DNA from: Pseudomonadota bacterium
Lineage (GTDB): Bacteria; Pseudomonadota; Alphaproteobacteria; Sphingomonadales; Sphingomonadaceae
NCBI GenBank assembly: GCA_023400405.1
Contig: JAEXFD010000013.1
Coordinates: forward strand, 124,001-188,000
Direction: 5' to 3'
Length of the DNA: 64,000 bases
The position numbers were made by a program, and so were the translations under genes. This document shows positions 48,112-57,149 of this stretch, in pieces; position 1 is the stretch's first letter, and every line of letters starts with the position of its first letter. The notes beneath the pieces were generated by a model that saw only the letters and a list, made by a program, of their open reading frames with translations, searched no databases and was not told the DNA's origin.

Positions 48112-48963
48112 TCAGCCGTTGACCACGGTGCCGCCATTGGGATGGAGCACCTGGCCGGACATGTAGCTCGAATCCTCGCAGGCCAGAAACAGGAAGGCCG
48201 GGGCGACTTCATTGGGCTGGCCGGGGCGGCCCATCGGCGTATCCTCGCCGAACTTCTCGAGCTTTTCGGGGCTGGCGCCGCCCATCGGATTGAGCGGAGT
48301 CCAGATCGGGCCGGGCGCGACGCCGTTCACGCGGATGCCCTTCTCGATCAGGTTCATCGACAGGCTGCGGGTGAACGCGGTGATCGCACCCTTGGTGCTC
48401 GAATAGTCGAGCAGTTCTGGCTCGCCCTGATACATGGTGATCGAGGTGCAGTTGACGATCGCGGCACCTTGCTTGAGGTGCGGCATCGCAGCCTGGACCA
48501 TGAAGAACATTCCGAAGATGTTGGTCTGGAAGGTGCGGCGGAGCTGCTCCTCGGTGATGTCGGTGATGTCCTTGTCAGGGTGCTGCTCGCCGGCATTGTT
48601 GACCAGCACGTCGATGCGGCCGAACGTGTCGATCACTTCGCGGATCGCCGCCTCGCAGAACGCCTTGTCGCCGACGTCGCCGGCGATCGTGATCGCCTCG
48701 CGGCCTTCGCTGCGAACGATCTCGGCGGTCTTCTTGGCATCGTCATGCTCGCACAGATAGACGATCGCGACATGCGCACCTTCGCGGGCATAGAGCGCGG
48801 CGACGGCACGGCCGATGCCACTGTCGGCGCCGGTAATGACCGCGACCTTGTCTCGCAGGCGGCCGGAGCCGGGATAGCGGGGCTGCCAATCGGGCTTGGG
48901 CTCGAGCGCGCTCTCATGGCCGGGCAGCGCGTCTTCGTGAATCATTTCGACGGTTTCGCTCAT
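48112..48963 (-). CDS. SDR oxidoreductase, general-stress type
   Basis: A 283-aa short-chain dehydrogenase. An N-terminal extension (ESALEPKPDWQPRYPGSGRL) precedes the fold, as in the YdaD/YhdF-like SDRs. The coenzyme loop is TGADSGIGRA, then NNAGEQHPDKDI, and the catalytic Ser plus Tyr/Lys are in NCTSITM and DYSSTKGA. ATG 48963 is chosen because GAGGA lies eight bases upstream. Such proteins are stress-induced in several bacteria; the substrate is unknown. Confidence 0.88.
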   Translation of the reverse strand: MSETVEMIHEDALPGHESALEPKPDWQPRYPGSGRLRDKVAVITGADSGIGRAVAALYAREGAHVAIVYLCEHDDAKKTAEIVRSEGREAITIAGDVGDKAFCEAAIREVIDTFGRIDVLVNNAGEQHPDKDITDITEEQLRRTFQTNIFGMFFMVQAAMPHLKQGAAIVNCTSITMYQGEPELLDYSSTKGAITAFTRSLSMNLIEKGIRVNGVAPGPIWTPLNPMGGASPEKLEKFGEDTPMGRPGQPNEVAPAFLFLACEDSSYMSGQVLHPNGGTVVNG

Positions 48964-49069
48964 CGGGTTGGTCCTCATGTCGGAGTACCCTGGCGAAACC
49001 GGTGCGGAAGGCCGGTTGTTCCGCAGTTTCAATCGCTTCGTGGCCGCCTTCCAGGCGGCTGGGCAGGGT

Positions 49070-49165
49070 TCAGCCGATCAGGCTGGAACCCTGCAGGCCG
49101 GTGATGACGATCATTCCGGCAGTGAGCGCGAACGAGGCTGCGCCGACCATCAGGCTGCGTATCAT
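49070..49165 (-). CDS. 31-aa hydrophobic microprotein
   Basis: Preceded by GGGAGAGGATCAGC and the ATG at 49165. It encodes a single hydrophobic segment, LMVGAASFALTAGMIVITGL, with an Arg near the N-terminus and no charged tail. Either a tiny membrane protein or a signal-peptide-like peptide. It is 35 bases downstream of a second microprotein on the same strand, and both precede the SDR gene. Confidence 0.5.
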   Translation of the reverse strand: MIRSLMVGAASFALTAGMIVITGLQGSSLIG

Positions 49166-49200
49166 GCTGATCCTCTCCCTTCCGTCTTCGCCGCCGCGGG

Positions 49201-49308
49201 TCACGCGATCGGAACCATGGGCGTCGAGAAGGCGACGAGCGCGACGGTGAAGAGCAGCGAGCCGAGAATGGCGACGGTGCGCTGGAGCGAGTCGAGATGT
49301 GCGGTCAT
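49201..49308 (-). CDS. 35-aa membrane microprotein
   Basis: ATG at 49308 with GGGAG eight bases upstream. After a short polar start (MTAHLDSLQR) comes one membrane helix, TVAILGSLLFTVALVAFSTP, ending MVPIA. Short proteins of this pattern are common but unstudied in sphingomonads, as far as I recall. It is followed by another microprotein and the stress-type SDR, which may form one transcript. Confidence 0.55.
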   Translation of the reverse strand: MTAHLDSLQRTVAILGSLLFTVALVAFSTPMVPIA

Positions 49309-49501
49309 GATAGTACTCCCTGAATTCGGCGTCCGGACCATCCGGCGGCCGATGCCCAGAGCTTTGCAGGGAGCGTGCCAATTTGCTAAGCCATTGAAAT
49401 CACGTCGGGTGACGCCAGCGGCCAAACCAAGTTGGGAAAATTCACGCCACGATATGGCGAAATTCACCAACCAAAAGCGAACATGCACTGTCCGAAAGCG
49501 A

Positions 49502-50509
49502 TCACTCGCTGCGGACGCAGTTCCGCCCGGCGCTCTTCGCCGCATAGCAGAGCTGATCGGCACGGTTGAACAGCATCGCCGCGGACTCGTGGTCGCGGGC
49601 CCGGGCGAGGCCGGCCGAGAAGGTGATTTCGCCGAGCGGCGCGTCGGTCTCGCGCAGGCGATAGCGCTTGGCGGAGACAGTGAGGCGCGCAGTATCGAGC
49701 GTCGCCCGCGCTGCATCGAGATCGACGCCGGCAAACAGCACGACGAATTCCTCGCCGCCATAGCGGGCAACGAACTGGCCATGGCAGGTCTCAGCCAGCG
49801 CCTCGGCCAGCGCCTTGAGCACGCGGTCGCCGACCACATGGCCGAAACGGTCATTGACCGACTTGAAATGATCGACGTCGCACACGGCCATCAGCATGCC
49901 CTCGCCCGCCGCCGAGCGCGCCTCGAAGATCTCTTCGAACGCACGGCGATTGGGCAAGCCGGTGAGCGGGTCCTTGCGCGCATTGTCCCGCGCTTCCTCG
50001 AGCTTGCAGCGCAGCTCGCTCGCCTCGCGGGTGACGCTTTCAAGCCGCGCCTCGGCGGTTCGGACGCGGGCGAGCATCGCCGCGGTGATCTGCGGCACGT
50101 CGTCCTGATGGTTCATCGCCTCGGCACGGGCGGCGAGGTCGCGGCCGAAGTCCTCGGTCTCCGCACGCATCGCATTGACCATGTCGTGGAAGCCCTCGAC
50201 ATGCATCTGCGTTTCGGCAACCAGACCTTGCGCTTTCTCCACCGCGGCGGTGCCGCCCCCACCTAACGGCTGAAGATCGCAGCCGAGCGATTCGATGTCG
50301 CGCCGGGTCAGCCGCACCCCGCCATCGGTCAGCATGTGCACCGCGCGGGCCAGCGGGCCGTCGGGATTGGCCAGCAGCTGATAGGCGAAGGCATAGTTGC
50401 CGGGATCGGGATCGAGCCGCTGCTCGACCAGGAATTCCCCGATCCGATCGTAAAGACGACGCGCGGCGCTATCGCCACCTGCCATCCGGACGACCTTCAT
50501 CCCGATCAT
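49502..50509 (-). CDS. diguanylate cyclase (GGDEF)
   Basis: A 335-aa cytoplasmic protein. The N-terminal 170 residues are helical, without transmembrane segments (RRLYDRIGEFLVEQRLDPDP), and run into a coiled coil LESVTREASELRCKLEEARD. The GGDEF domain starts at DPLTGLPNRRAFEEIF and has the active-site GGEEF in ARYGGEEFVVLF, so cyclic-di-GMP synthesis is expected. An RxxD inhibitory site is not obvious (the position reads THE-like in neighbouring sequence). Input signal unknown. Confidence 0.92.
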   Translation of the reverse strand: MIGMKVVRMAGGDSAARRLYDRIGEFLVEQRLDPDPGNYAFAYQLLANPDGPLARAVHMLTDGGVRLTRRDIESLGCDLQPLGGGGTAAVEKAQGLVAETQMHVEGFHDMVNAMRAETEDFGRDLAARAEAMNHQDDVPQITAAMLARVRTAEARLESVTREASELRCKLEEARDNARKDPLTGLPNRRAFEEIFEARSAAGEGMLMAVCDVDHFKSVNDRFGHVVGDRVLKALAEALAETCHGQFVARYGGEEFVVLFAGVDLDAARATLDTARLTVSAKRYRLRETDAPLGEITFSAGLARARDHESAAMLFNRADQLCYAAKSAGRNCVRSE

Positions 50510-50605
50510 CTGCTTCCTGCCCCCAGTCCAGCTTTGCTTCGATGCTGCGCAAGCTAGGGGGCAACTGCTAACATCCGGTGAGCGCCGCGGCGCCCCAAGA
50601 AAAAA

Positions 50606-51154
50606 TCAGCCGCGATGCGCAGCGCGATACTTGCGGACGGCATCGAGCGAGAGACGGATATGATCGCCAGGCTTCATGTCGCTATAGCTGAAGATCACGC
50701 GGCCGTCCGGCGCAATAACGTAGCTGGTCCGGCTGGTCAGCGTCGTCTTGCTGCCGTCGGGCTTGGTCAGCTGCACGTCGTAGCCGCGGATCACCTCGGG
50801 GCTCGCCGCCGCCACCGCGAACTTGCCGGCACAATGCTCGCTCGAGAATTTGGCAAGCTGATCGACATTGCCCGCGGTCATGCCGATCACGGTCGCTCCG
50901 GCCTTCTGGAAATCGGGCAGCGCCTCGGCAAAGGCATGGGCTTCGGCATTGCAGCCGGCGGTGAAGGCGGCGGGGAAGAAATATAGCACCACCGGCCCCT
51001 TCTTCAGCGCGGCGGCGAGATCGACCTTGACCGGCTGCCCGGCGACGGCCCCGTCGGCCTTGAACAGCGGTGCCTTGGCGCCCTTGCCCAGTTCGGCTGA
51101 GGCGGGGGCGGTCATGGCGAGGGCGGCGGCGGCGAGGAGGACATGGGCACGCAT
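50606..51154 (-). CDS. exported peroxiredoxin (AhpC/TSA family)
   Basis: A 182-aa thiol peroxidase-like protein with signal peptide MRAHVLLAAAALAMTAPASA. The thioredoxin fold includes VVLYFFPAAFTAGCNAEAHA, in which the peroxidatic Cys is in the P-x-x-x-T-x-x-C context. TSYVIAPDGRVIFSYSDMKPG is the usual C-terminal strand pattern. Bacterioferritin-comigratory-protein-like enzymes are normally cytosolic, so the export signal points to a periplasmic role against peroxides. Confidence 0.85.
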   Translation of the reverse strand: MRAHVLLAAAALAMTAPASAELGKGAKAPLFKADGAVAGQPVKVDLAAALKKGPVVLYFFPAAFTAGCNAEAHAFAEALPDFQKAGATVIGMTAGNVDQLAKFSSEHCAGKFAVAAASPEVIRGYDVQLTKPDGSKTTLTSRTSYVIAPDGRVIFSYSDMKPGDHIRLSLDAVRKYRAAHRG

Positions 51155-51208
51155 CGGGCATTCTCCCTTGATCGTTCGAGCCTTGTTACGCCCCTCGGCG
51201 CGCCGCGG

Positions 51209-52270
51209 CTAGCGGGTCAGCGCGATGCCGAGCCGGGCATGGGTGTCGTTGCGGCGATACTGGTCGAGCGCCTCGCCATAGCCGGTATAGGCCTGGCCGA
51301 AGAGATAAAAGCCGACACCCTTGGCGATCCGGGCGATCGGATAGGAGACGAACAGCTCGCCTGCGCCCTTGCCAGTCTCGAAATTGCCGTGGCCGGTGAG
51401 CGAGAGCTTGAGGCCGTCGTCCTGGCCGATCGCGGCGGTGAGCGACGTATAGCCATAATAGTCGCGCACATCGCGGGACGTAGCGGTGCGGCCGATATAG
51501 AACCAGGCCTGGGGCGCAACATCGAGATGCCAGTCGCCGCCCAGGTCGAAGCGCTTTTCGGCCCGCAGGAAGACGCGGTTGAGATCGACCGAATCGAGCT
51601 CGCCCCGGCCGTTCGAATCGTGGCGATAGCCGAGCGCCACTTGTGTGCTCTCGTCGAAGGGGATGTCGGCGTAGATCTCGGGACTGTAATTGGTCGAGCG
51701 AAACGGACCCGACGGCTCGTCGATCGCCCAGAACATCGTCTGGGTATAGGCGAAGCGCAGATTGCCGAGCTTGAGCGGCGCGTTTTCGGCAAAGGGGCGG
51801 AAGGCGAAGCTGAGCTGGAGCTTGCCGCCCGAATCGCCCAGGCCGAAGGCGCCATAGACCGGCTCATGCGGAGTGAAGCGATCGAGGAACGCGGCCGAGC
51901 TTCCGGTCTCGCTCTGTACCACCGTTTCGCCCTGCGGCATGTCCGCCGCGGCGTGCTGTTCGACCGGCGGGACGGCACGGCCAGCGACGCCAACGGGGAC
52001 GTAGCGGGCCTTGGCGAAACCGTGCGGCGCCACCGTCGGCACCGGGCCCGGAGTCCGCTCGAGCACCAGCCGCGTGCCGTCCACCGCCGTGACTTCGATC
52101 TGGCGCGGCCCCTCGGCCGTGACCGGCGCCTCGCCCTCGTTGACCAGGAACACTTCGACGCCGCGCAGCGCTTCGGCTTCGGAAGCCGGCGAGGCGGGGA
52201 CGGCGCGCAGCGACTGGGCGGCGGCGGGGGCGGCGGCGAGCAGGGCGATCGGAAACAGCAGGCGGCGCAT
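51209..52270 (-). CDS. pldA: outer membrane phospholipase A (OMPLA)
   Basis: A 353-aa outer-membrane enzyme hydrolysing phospholipid acyl chains. The start ATG at 52270 gives a clean signal peptide (MRRLLFPIALLAAAPAAAQ). An N-terminal domain of about 110 residues precedes the barrel. The catalytic motif YRHDSNGR places His217 and Ser219 as in OMPLA, and the neighbouring Asn220 is also conserved. It ends as a barrel strand (ARLGIALTR). The extra N-terminal domain is longer than in enterobacterial OMPLA. Confidence 0.88.
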   Translation of the reverse strand: MRRLLFPIALLAAAPAAAQSLRAVPASPASEAEALRGVEVFLVNEGEAPVTAEGPRQIEVTAVDGTRLVLERTPGPVPTVAPHGFAKARYVPVGVAGRAVPPVEQHAAADMPQGETVVQSETGSSAAFLDRFTPHEPVYGAFGLGDSGGKLQLSFAFRPFAENAPLKLGNLRFAYTQTMFWAIDEPSGPFRSTNYSPEIYADIPFDESTQVALGYRHDSNGRGELDSVDLNRVFLRAEKRFDLGGDWHLDVAPQAWFYIGRTATSRDVRDYYGYTSLTAAIGQDDGLKLSLTGHGNFETGKGAGELFVSYPIARIAKGVGFYLFGQAYTGYGEALDQYRRNDTHARLGIALTR

Positions 52271-52335
52271 CGGCGGGTGGAGTGGCAGGGCTTTGTGACC
52301 TTGGCGAGTCAAAATCGCCGGTCTAGGGCTGGGCC

Positions 52336-53118
52336 ATGGCCGTGACCGACACCGACATCGTGCTTGCCGAGCGCCTCGCCGACGCCGCGGGCGCCGCGAT
52401 CCGCCCCTATTTCCGCGCCGAACATGGCGTCGAGGCCAAGGAGGACCTCTCCCCGGTGACGCTGGCCGACCGCGCCGCCGAGGAAGCGATGCGCCGGCTG
52501 ATCATCGCCGAACGGCCGATGGATGCGATCCAGGGCGAGGAATTCGGCAGCCGGGAGGGGAGCAGCGGGCGAACCTGGGTGCTCGATCCGATCGACGGCA
52601 CCCGCGCCTTCATCGCCGGCCGGCCGATCTTCGGCACGCTGATCGCGCTGATCGACCAGGGCTGGCCGCTGCTCGGGGTGATCGACCAGCCGATCAGCGG
52701 CGAGCGCTGGATCGGCTTGATGGGCCGCCCCACTCTGTTCAACGGCAAGCCCACCCGCACTCGCATCTGCCGGGATCTGGGCCAGGCCATCCTCGGCACG
52801 ACCAGCCCGGCGCTGTTCGGCGACGACCAGCTTCACGCCTTCGAGCATCTCGACGGCGCGGTGATGAGCACGGTGCTGGGCGGCGACTGCTATAATTATG
52901 GCTGCGTCGCGAGCGGCTGGATGGACGTGGTGGTGGAGGCGGGGCTCAAGCTCCACGACTTCGCCGCGCTGGTGCCGATCGTCGAAGGTGCGGGCGGCCG
53001 GATGTGCGACTGGCAGGGCGATCCGCTCCACGCCGGCAGCACCGGCGAAGTGATCGCGGCCGGCGACCCGGCGCGGATCGAGGAGATCTTGGAGGCGCTT
53101 GCCTGCCGGGGACATTGA
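52336..53118 (+). CDS. hisN: inositol-monophosphatase-family histidinol-phosphatase
   Basis: A 260-aa metal-dependent phosphatase. EEFGSREGSSGRTWVLDPIDG gives the metal-binding Glu and the DPIDGT motif; the C-terminal GLKLHDFAALVPIVEGAGG carries the second Asp. ATRAFIAGRPIFGTLIALID-like sequence follows DPIDGT and is closer to HisN-type histidinol-phosphatases than to CysQ or SuhB. Expected reaction: L-histidinol phosphate to L-histidinol. Next to the ribosomal protein genes, as often seen. Confidence 0.82.
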   Translation: MAVTDTDIVLAERLADAAGAAIRPYFRAEHGVEAKEDLSPVTLADRAAEEAMRRLIIAERPMDAIQGEEFGSREGSSGRTWVLDPIDGTRAFIAGRPIFGTLIALIDQGWPLLGVIDQPISGERWIGLMGRPTLFNGKPTRTRICRDLGQAILGTTSPALFGDDQLHAFEHLDGAVMSTVLGGDCYNYGCVASGWMDVVVEAGLKLHDFAALVPIVEGAGGRMCDWQGDPLHAGSTGEVIAAGDPARIEEILEALACRGH

Positions 53119-53142
53119 CCGGCGGCATTTGATACGGCCCCC

Positions 53143-55290
53143 TCAGAATATCCCCAAAAACTTCTTCCGCTGCTGCTTCCGCTCGTCCTTGCCCGGCTTG
53201 CCGCTTTCGGCCTTTGCGGTGGTGCCCTTGCCGACGTCGTCGCGCGGGCGGCCCTTGGTGTCGCGCTGGGCCCAGGCATGCGCGCCCTGGAGCACCGGGC
53301 CGCAATCGGCTGCCTTGGCATCGCCGACATCGACGAATGCGATGATCGCGGCGAACGGGCTGGCGACGAGGCCGAGGCCGAGGCCGGCGCCGGCGCGGCC
53401 GACCAGCTCTGGCGAGATGACATTGAGGCTCGGCTGGGCGAAATAGCCGCCCAGGCCGACCGGGGACTGGCCGGCGAACAGGCTGAACTTCTTGCTGTCG
53501 GCGCGCAGGGCGAGGTCGATCGTCTCGTTCTTGAAGCTGAACCCGCCGCGGCCGAGGATCACATTCTTTTGCGTATCGATCAGGATCGGATCGGCCGCAG
53601 CGATGCCGTTCTTCACCGAAAAGCCGATCAGCCCGCAATTGATCTGCACCGGCTCCTTGAGCTTCTTTTCGAACATCTTCTGGACGAAGGTCCCGATGTC
53701 GATCTCGGAAAGTTGGACGTTGCGCGTCCACAGGCTGCCGCGCGGCAGGATGATCGCGATGCGGCCGTTCGAATGGCCAAGCGATTCGCGCACGCTGTCG
53801 CCGAGCCCGGTCATCTGCACCCGCGCCTTCACCGTGCCGCTGGTGCCGCTCTGCTCGACGCCGAATCCGGCGAGCAGCGTGCCCATCGGGGTGGGCGAGA
53901 GGCGGATGTCGTAATCGGTGACGACCGGCTGGCGGCGCGCGTCGATCGCGATGTCCGAACTGACCGTGCCGCGCGCCATCGAGAAATTGAGCGGGGAGAG
54001 CTTGAGCAGCCGATCGTTCAGGTCGAGGCCAAGCTCGATGTTCGAGACCGGGAAACTCTGCGCACGGACGTCGCGCACGGTCCAATGGACCTTCGCGTCG
54101 AAATTCTTGAGCGCTTCGATGCGCAGCTTGGCATCGGGCAGCACGCGCGGGGTGCCGCCGACCCGCTCGATCGCGCCGGCGGCGCCCTGGGTTTCCAGCT
54201 TGTGCGGATTATAGCCGATGAACGGGCCCGCATCGACGATGTCGAGCGTGCGGGTGGCGAGTTCGGCGGTGAGCAGCAGGCGCGGCTCGCCGAGTCGGAC
54301 GGTCATCTTGCCGGCCAGGTCCGAATCGCCGAACCGGCCCTTGAGCCCGGTGAAACGCCATTCGCGGCCGCGCTTGGTGACTGCCGAGGCGAGCCGATAG
54401 GTGCGCGTGTCCGGCACGGCGATGCCGGCGAGCATGAAGATGTCCGCCAGGTTCTCGCCGCGCAGGTTCATATGCAGATCGGCGCCTTCAATCTCGGTCG
54501 CGCCGGGCAGCGTGCCCGAAACGTCGATCGCGGTGCGCACGGCATTGGCGTGGAGCACCAGCTTGTTGCGCCCGCCCGAGACCGTGGCGTTGGGGCTGAG
54601 CAGGGCGCCGGCCAGGGTGAAGCGCGCGCCGCGAGCGGTGCCGTTGCCGTCGAAGCGAATCGCGCTGGCGAATTCGGTGTCCTTCGCCTCCACCGTGTGG
54701 ACGCGGATCGCGGCGGCGACCGGCATGCGCGGATCGACATAGCGCAGCATGGTGCCCTGGACGAGCGCGCGGCGGATCACGGGCAGGTCGAGCGGCTCGC
54801 CCTTTTTCTCGCTGAACGTCCAGGTGTTGCGCTTGCCGGCCTGATCCCATTGCAGGTCGACATGGCTGTCTTCCAGGCCGAGCCAGTTGATCCGGCGATT
54901 GCCGGTGATCAGCGACCAGGTGGAGATCCGCGAATCGATCTTCTTCGCTTCGAAGAAATTGCCCTTGCCGGCCCATTGCGGATTGGAAATGGTGAGGCCT
55001 TCGGCGAGGAACTTGAGGTTGAACGGGGCGAAATAGAGCTGGAAATCGCCGTTCACCTTGACCTGGCGATGCGTCTGGCCGGCGACGATCCGCTCGAACG
55101 GATGCTTGAGGAAGCGGCCCTTGGCTACGAACAGGATCGTCCAGGCGAGGACGATCAGGCCGAGGATCGTGGTGACGACGGCGATGACGCTGGCGAGCGG
55201 CGTGCCGAGCGCGCGGGCCGGCCGGCCGGTAGCGCTGCCCGCGGCAGGGGCCGGTTCCGTGGCGGCGATGGGGGCGTCACGATCGGCCAT
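53143..55290 (-). CDS. AsmA family protein
   Basis: A 715-aa inner-membrane-anchored periplasmic protein. One N-terminal transmembrane helix lies at about 31-53 (SVIAVVTTILGLIVLAWTIL) after a basic/proline cytoplasmic tail. The AsmA N-terminal region contains HRQVKVNGDFQLYFAPFNLK, then long beta-strand repeats and the AsmA_2-like end (FEKKLKEPVQINCGLIGFSV, SFKNETIDLALRADSKKF). AsmA-like proteins are thought to bridge the envelope and move phospholipids. The gene is convergent with hisN. Confidence 0.85.
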   Translation of the reverse strand: MADRDAPIAATEPAPAAGSATGRPARALGTPLASVIAVVTTILGLIVLAWTILFVAKGRFLKHPFERIVAGQTHRQVKVNGDFQLYFAPFNLKFLAEGLTISNPQWAGKGNFFEAKKIDSRISTWSLITGNRRINWLGLEDSHVDLQWDQAGKRNTWTFSEKKGEPLDLPVIRRALVQGTMLRYVDPRMPVAAAIRVHTVEAKDTEFASAIRFDGNGTARGARFTLAGALLSPNATVSGGRNKLVLHANAVRTAIDVSGTLPGATEIEGADLHMNLRGENLADIFMLAGIAVPDTRTYRLASAVTKRGREWRFTGLKGRFGDSDLAGKMTVRLGEPRLLLTAELATRTLDIVDAGPFIGYNPHKLETQGAAGAIERVGGTPRVLPDAKLRIEALKNFDAKVHWTVRDVRAQSFPVSNIELGLDLNDRLLKLSPLNFSMARGTVSSDIAIDARRQPVVTDYDIRLSPTPMGTLLAGFGVEQSGTSGTVKARVQMTGLGDSVRESLGHSNGRIAIILPRGSLWTRNVQLSEIDIGTFVQKMFEKKLKEPVQINCGLIGFSVKNGIAAADPILIDTQKNVILGRGGFSFKNETIDLALRADSKKFSLFAGQSPVGLGGYFAQPSLNVISPELVGRAGAGLGLGLVASPFAAIIAFVDVGDAKAADCGPVLQGAHAWAQRDTKGRPRDDVGKGTTAKAESGKPGKDERKQQRKKFLGIF

Positions 55291-55336
55291 CCCAGGGAAA
55301 AGCTCAGGAGGCCCAGGAGGTTCCGCCTCCCGAATC

Positions 55337-55358
55337 CCCCTCCCGCTTGCGGGAGGGG
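55337..55358. repeat. Short palindromic repeat
   Basis: CCCCTCCCGC-TT-GCGGGAGGGG, a perfect 10-bp stem with a 2-base loop in the gap between the divergent AsmA-like and rpmI genes. The composition resembles the outer hairpins of the element at 45693, so it is likely a single unit of the same intergenic repeat family. Confidence 0.75.
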
Positions 55359-55491
55359 CGTGAGATGGCCAGACTCGCCTTGCATCACGGCGCGTCTCCC
55401 GCTAAGGGCCCCGCTTTCCGCGATCGAGGGATACGCCGGCCACAAGGGCTGCCGCGCGCATCCGCAATCGTCGAACCATAAGGAGACGAAA

Positions 55492-55695
55492 ATGCCCAAG
55501 CTCAAGACGAAGAGCGGCGTCAAGAAGCGCTTCAAGTTCACCGCCACCGGCAAGGTGAAGCATGGAGTCGCCGGCAAGCGCCACCGCCTGATTTCGCATA
55601 ACGCGAAGTATATCCGCCAGAATCGCGGCACCTCCGTGCTCGCCGACGCCGACGTGGCTCACGTCAAGGCGTGGGCGCCCTACGGTCTGAAGTAA
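55492..55695 (+). CDS. rpmI: 50S ribosomal protein L35
   Basis: A 67-aa basic protein, MPKLKTKSGVKKRFKFTATG onwards, with the conserved KRHRLISHNAKYIRQ centre. Complete length for L35. Ribosome site AAGGAG precedes the ATG. It forms the usual operon with rplT, 14 bases downstream. Confidence 0.98.
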   Translation: MPKLKTKSGVKKRFKFTATGKVKHGVAGKRHRLISHNAKYIRQNRGTSVLADADVAHVKAWAPYGLK

Positions 55696-55709
55696 GGAGG
55701 GCCTGAACC

Positions 55710-56075
55710 ATGGCACGAGTGAAGCGTGGTACGACCACAAAGGCGAAGCACAAGCGGATTTTGGAGCAGGCGAAGGGCTATTATGGCCGTCGCAAGAACA
55801 CGATCCGCATCGCGCGCCAGGCCGTCGAGAAGGCCGGCCAATATGCCTATCGCGACCGCAAGGTTAAGAAGCGCACGTTCCGCGGCCTGTGGATCCAGCG
55901 CATCAACGCCGGCGTGCGGGCCGAGGGCCTGACCTATTCGCAATTCATGCACGGCCTGAAGCTCGCCGGCATCGACCTCGACCGGAAGGTCCTGGCCGAT
56001 ATCGCGATGCATGAGGGCGAGGCGTTCAGCGCCATCGTCGCGCAGGCGAAGGCAGCACTGCCCCAGGCCGCCTGA
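55710..56075 (+). CDS. rplT: 50S ribosomal protein L20
   Basis: A 121-aa protein, MARVKRGTTTKAKHKRILEQ, with the RNA-binding KGYYGRRKNTIRIARQAVEK segment and the globular C-terminal half LTYSQFMHGLKLAGIDLDRK. Complete. AGGAGG precedes the start. In many bacteria L20 represses this operon, but no leader structure could be assigned here. A hairpin terminator follows. Confidence 0.98.
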   Translation: MARVKRGTTTKAKHKRILEQAKGYYGRRKNTIRIARQAVEKAGQYAYRDRKVKKRTFRGLWIQRINAGVRAEGLTYSQFMHGLKLAGIDLDRKVLADIAMHEGEAFSAIVAQAKAALPQAA

Positions 56076-56095
56076 GCGGTCCTGCGAACACGCTG

Positions 56096-56133
56096 AAAAG
56101 GGGGCGTCGAGGCACTGGCTTCGGCGCCCTTTT
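56096..56133 (+). terminator. Terminator after rplT
   Basis: AAAAGGG at 56096-56102 pairs with CCCTTTT at 56127-56133; the 24 bases between contain additional imperfect pairing (GGCGTCGAGGC against GGCTTCGGCG). The T-run at the end of the stem is typical of an intrinsic terminator. Confidence 0.75.
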
Positions 56134-56162
56134 CCTTGGGATTCCGAAGGGAGGACGAGCGC

Positions 56163-56786
56163 ATGGCGATGAAGACCTGGTGGCTCTACGTCACCGCCGT
56201 GTTCTTCGTGTCGATGACGCCGGGCCCGAACATGCTGCACGTGATGGTGCAGAGCATCCGCGAAGGCGCCGCGCGCGTGCTGCCGACCACGGCGGGGCTG
56301 ATGAGCGCGAACCTGATCTGCCTGGTCGCCTCGGCAGCGGGGCTCGGCGCGCTGCTCAAGGCATCGCCGATGCTGTACGACGTGCTGCGCTATGCGGGCG
56401 TGGCGTATCTGGTGTGGCTGGGGATCAAGGCCTGGCGGGCGCCGGTAGCTGCGGCGCAGGCCGACGCGGCGCCGGTCGCGCGCCAGTCGGTGCGGGCGCG
56501 GTACCTGACCGGGCTTGGGACCGGCCTCTCCAATCCCAAGCTGATCGTCTTCGCCGCCGCGCTGTTCCCGCAGTTCCTCGACGTACACCGGCCGTTCCTG
56601 CCGCAGCTCGCGATCCTGATCCTGAGCTTCGTCGTGATCGAGGCCTTCTGGTTCTCGGTCTATGCGCTGGGCGGCCGCTCGCTCGCTACGTGGCTGGCGC
56701 CACCGCGCCGGCAATTGCTGTTCAACCGCGCGACCGGCACGCTGTTCATCGGTTTCGGCGCCGCGCTGCTGGGCAGCCGGATGTAG
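56163..56786 (+). CDS. LysE/RhtB family exporter
   Basis: A 207-aa membrane protein with about six helices. The family start AVFFVSMTPGPNMLHVM includes the conserved TPGPN motif, and GLGTGLSNPKLIVFAAALFP carries the second signature (NPK). These exporters pump amino acids or derivatives such as homoserine lactone. ATG 56163 is preceded by GGGAGGACG. Substrate unknown. Confidence 0.9.
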   Translation: MAMKTWWLYVTAVFFVSMTPGPNMLHVMVQSIREGAARVLPTTAGLMSANLICLVASAAGLGALLKASPMLYDVLRYAGVAYLVWLGIKAWRAPVAAAQADAAPVARQSVRARYLTGLGTGLSNPKLIVFAAALFPQFLDVHRPFLPQLAILILSFVVIEAFWFSVYALGGRSLATWLAPPRRQLLFNRATGTLFIGFGAALLGSRM

Positions 56787-56921
56787 CGAAGGGCGCGAGC
56801 CGACCGTCGACGCATTTCACCTTCCGCCGTCGCGACACGGCCTTGAGGAGTAGGGAAAACCCCTGAGCTGCGGCCGACGTCGAGCCGGGCTATGGGCGAT
56901 GAGGATCGAGGGGAGTCGCTG

Positions 56922-57089
56922 ATGGTCGATCGTGCCTATTTCGCTCGACGCGCGGAGGCGGAACGCAACGCCGCGCTGAAAGCGAAGGAACTTGCGAGCT
57001 TCCGCGCTCATATGGGCATGGCCCAGGAGTATGAGCGACGCGTCCGCGGTTTCGCCACGCGCCATGCCGACAAGGTCGTTCTGGATTAA
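56922..57089 (+). CDS. small conserved-type basic/helical protein
   Basis: A 55-aa protein, MVDRAYFARRAEAERNAALK onwards, almost entirely helical and rich in Ala, Arg and Glu (SFRAHMGMAQEYERRVRGFA). GGGGAG lies seven bases before the ATG. Short proteins with a YFxRRAxxERxAA pattern are frequent in sphingomonads; no function is known to me. The converging pectinesterase gene ends 61 bases further on. Confidence 0.6.
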   Translation: MVDRAYFARRAEAERNAALKAKELASFRAHMGMAQEYERRVRGFATRHADKVVLD

Positions 57090-57149
57090 CCCCGATCGCG
57101 CGGCGCCGACCCGGGCTTGCTGCGATCCTTTAGCGACGGTGCCCTTTTT

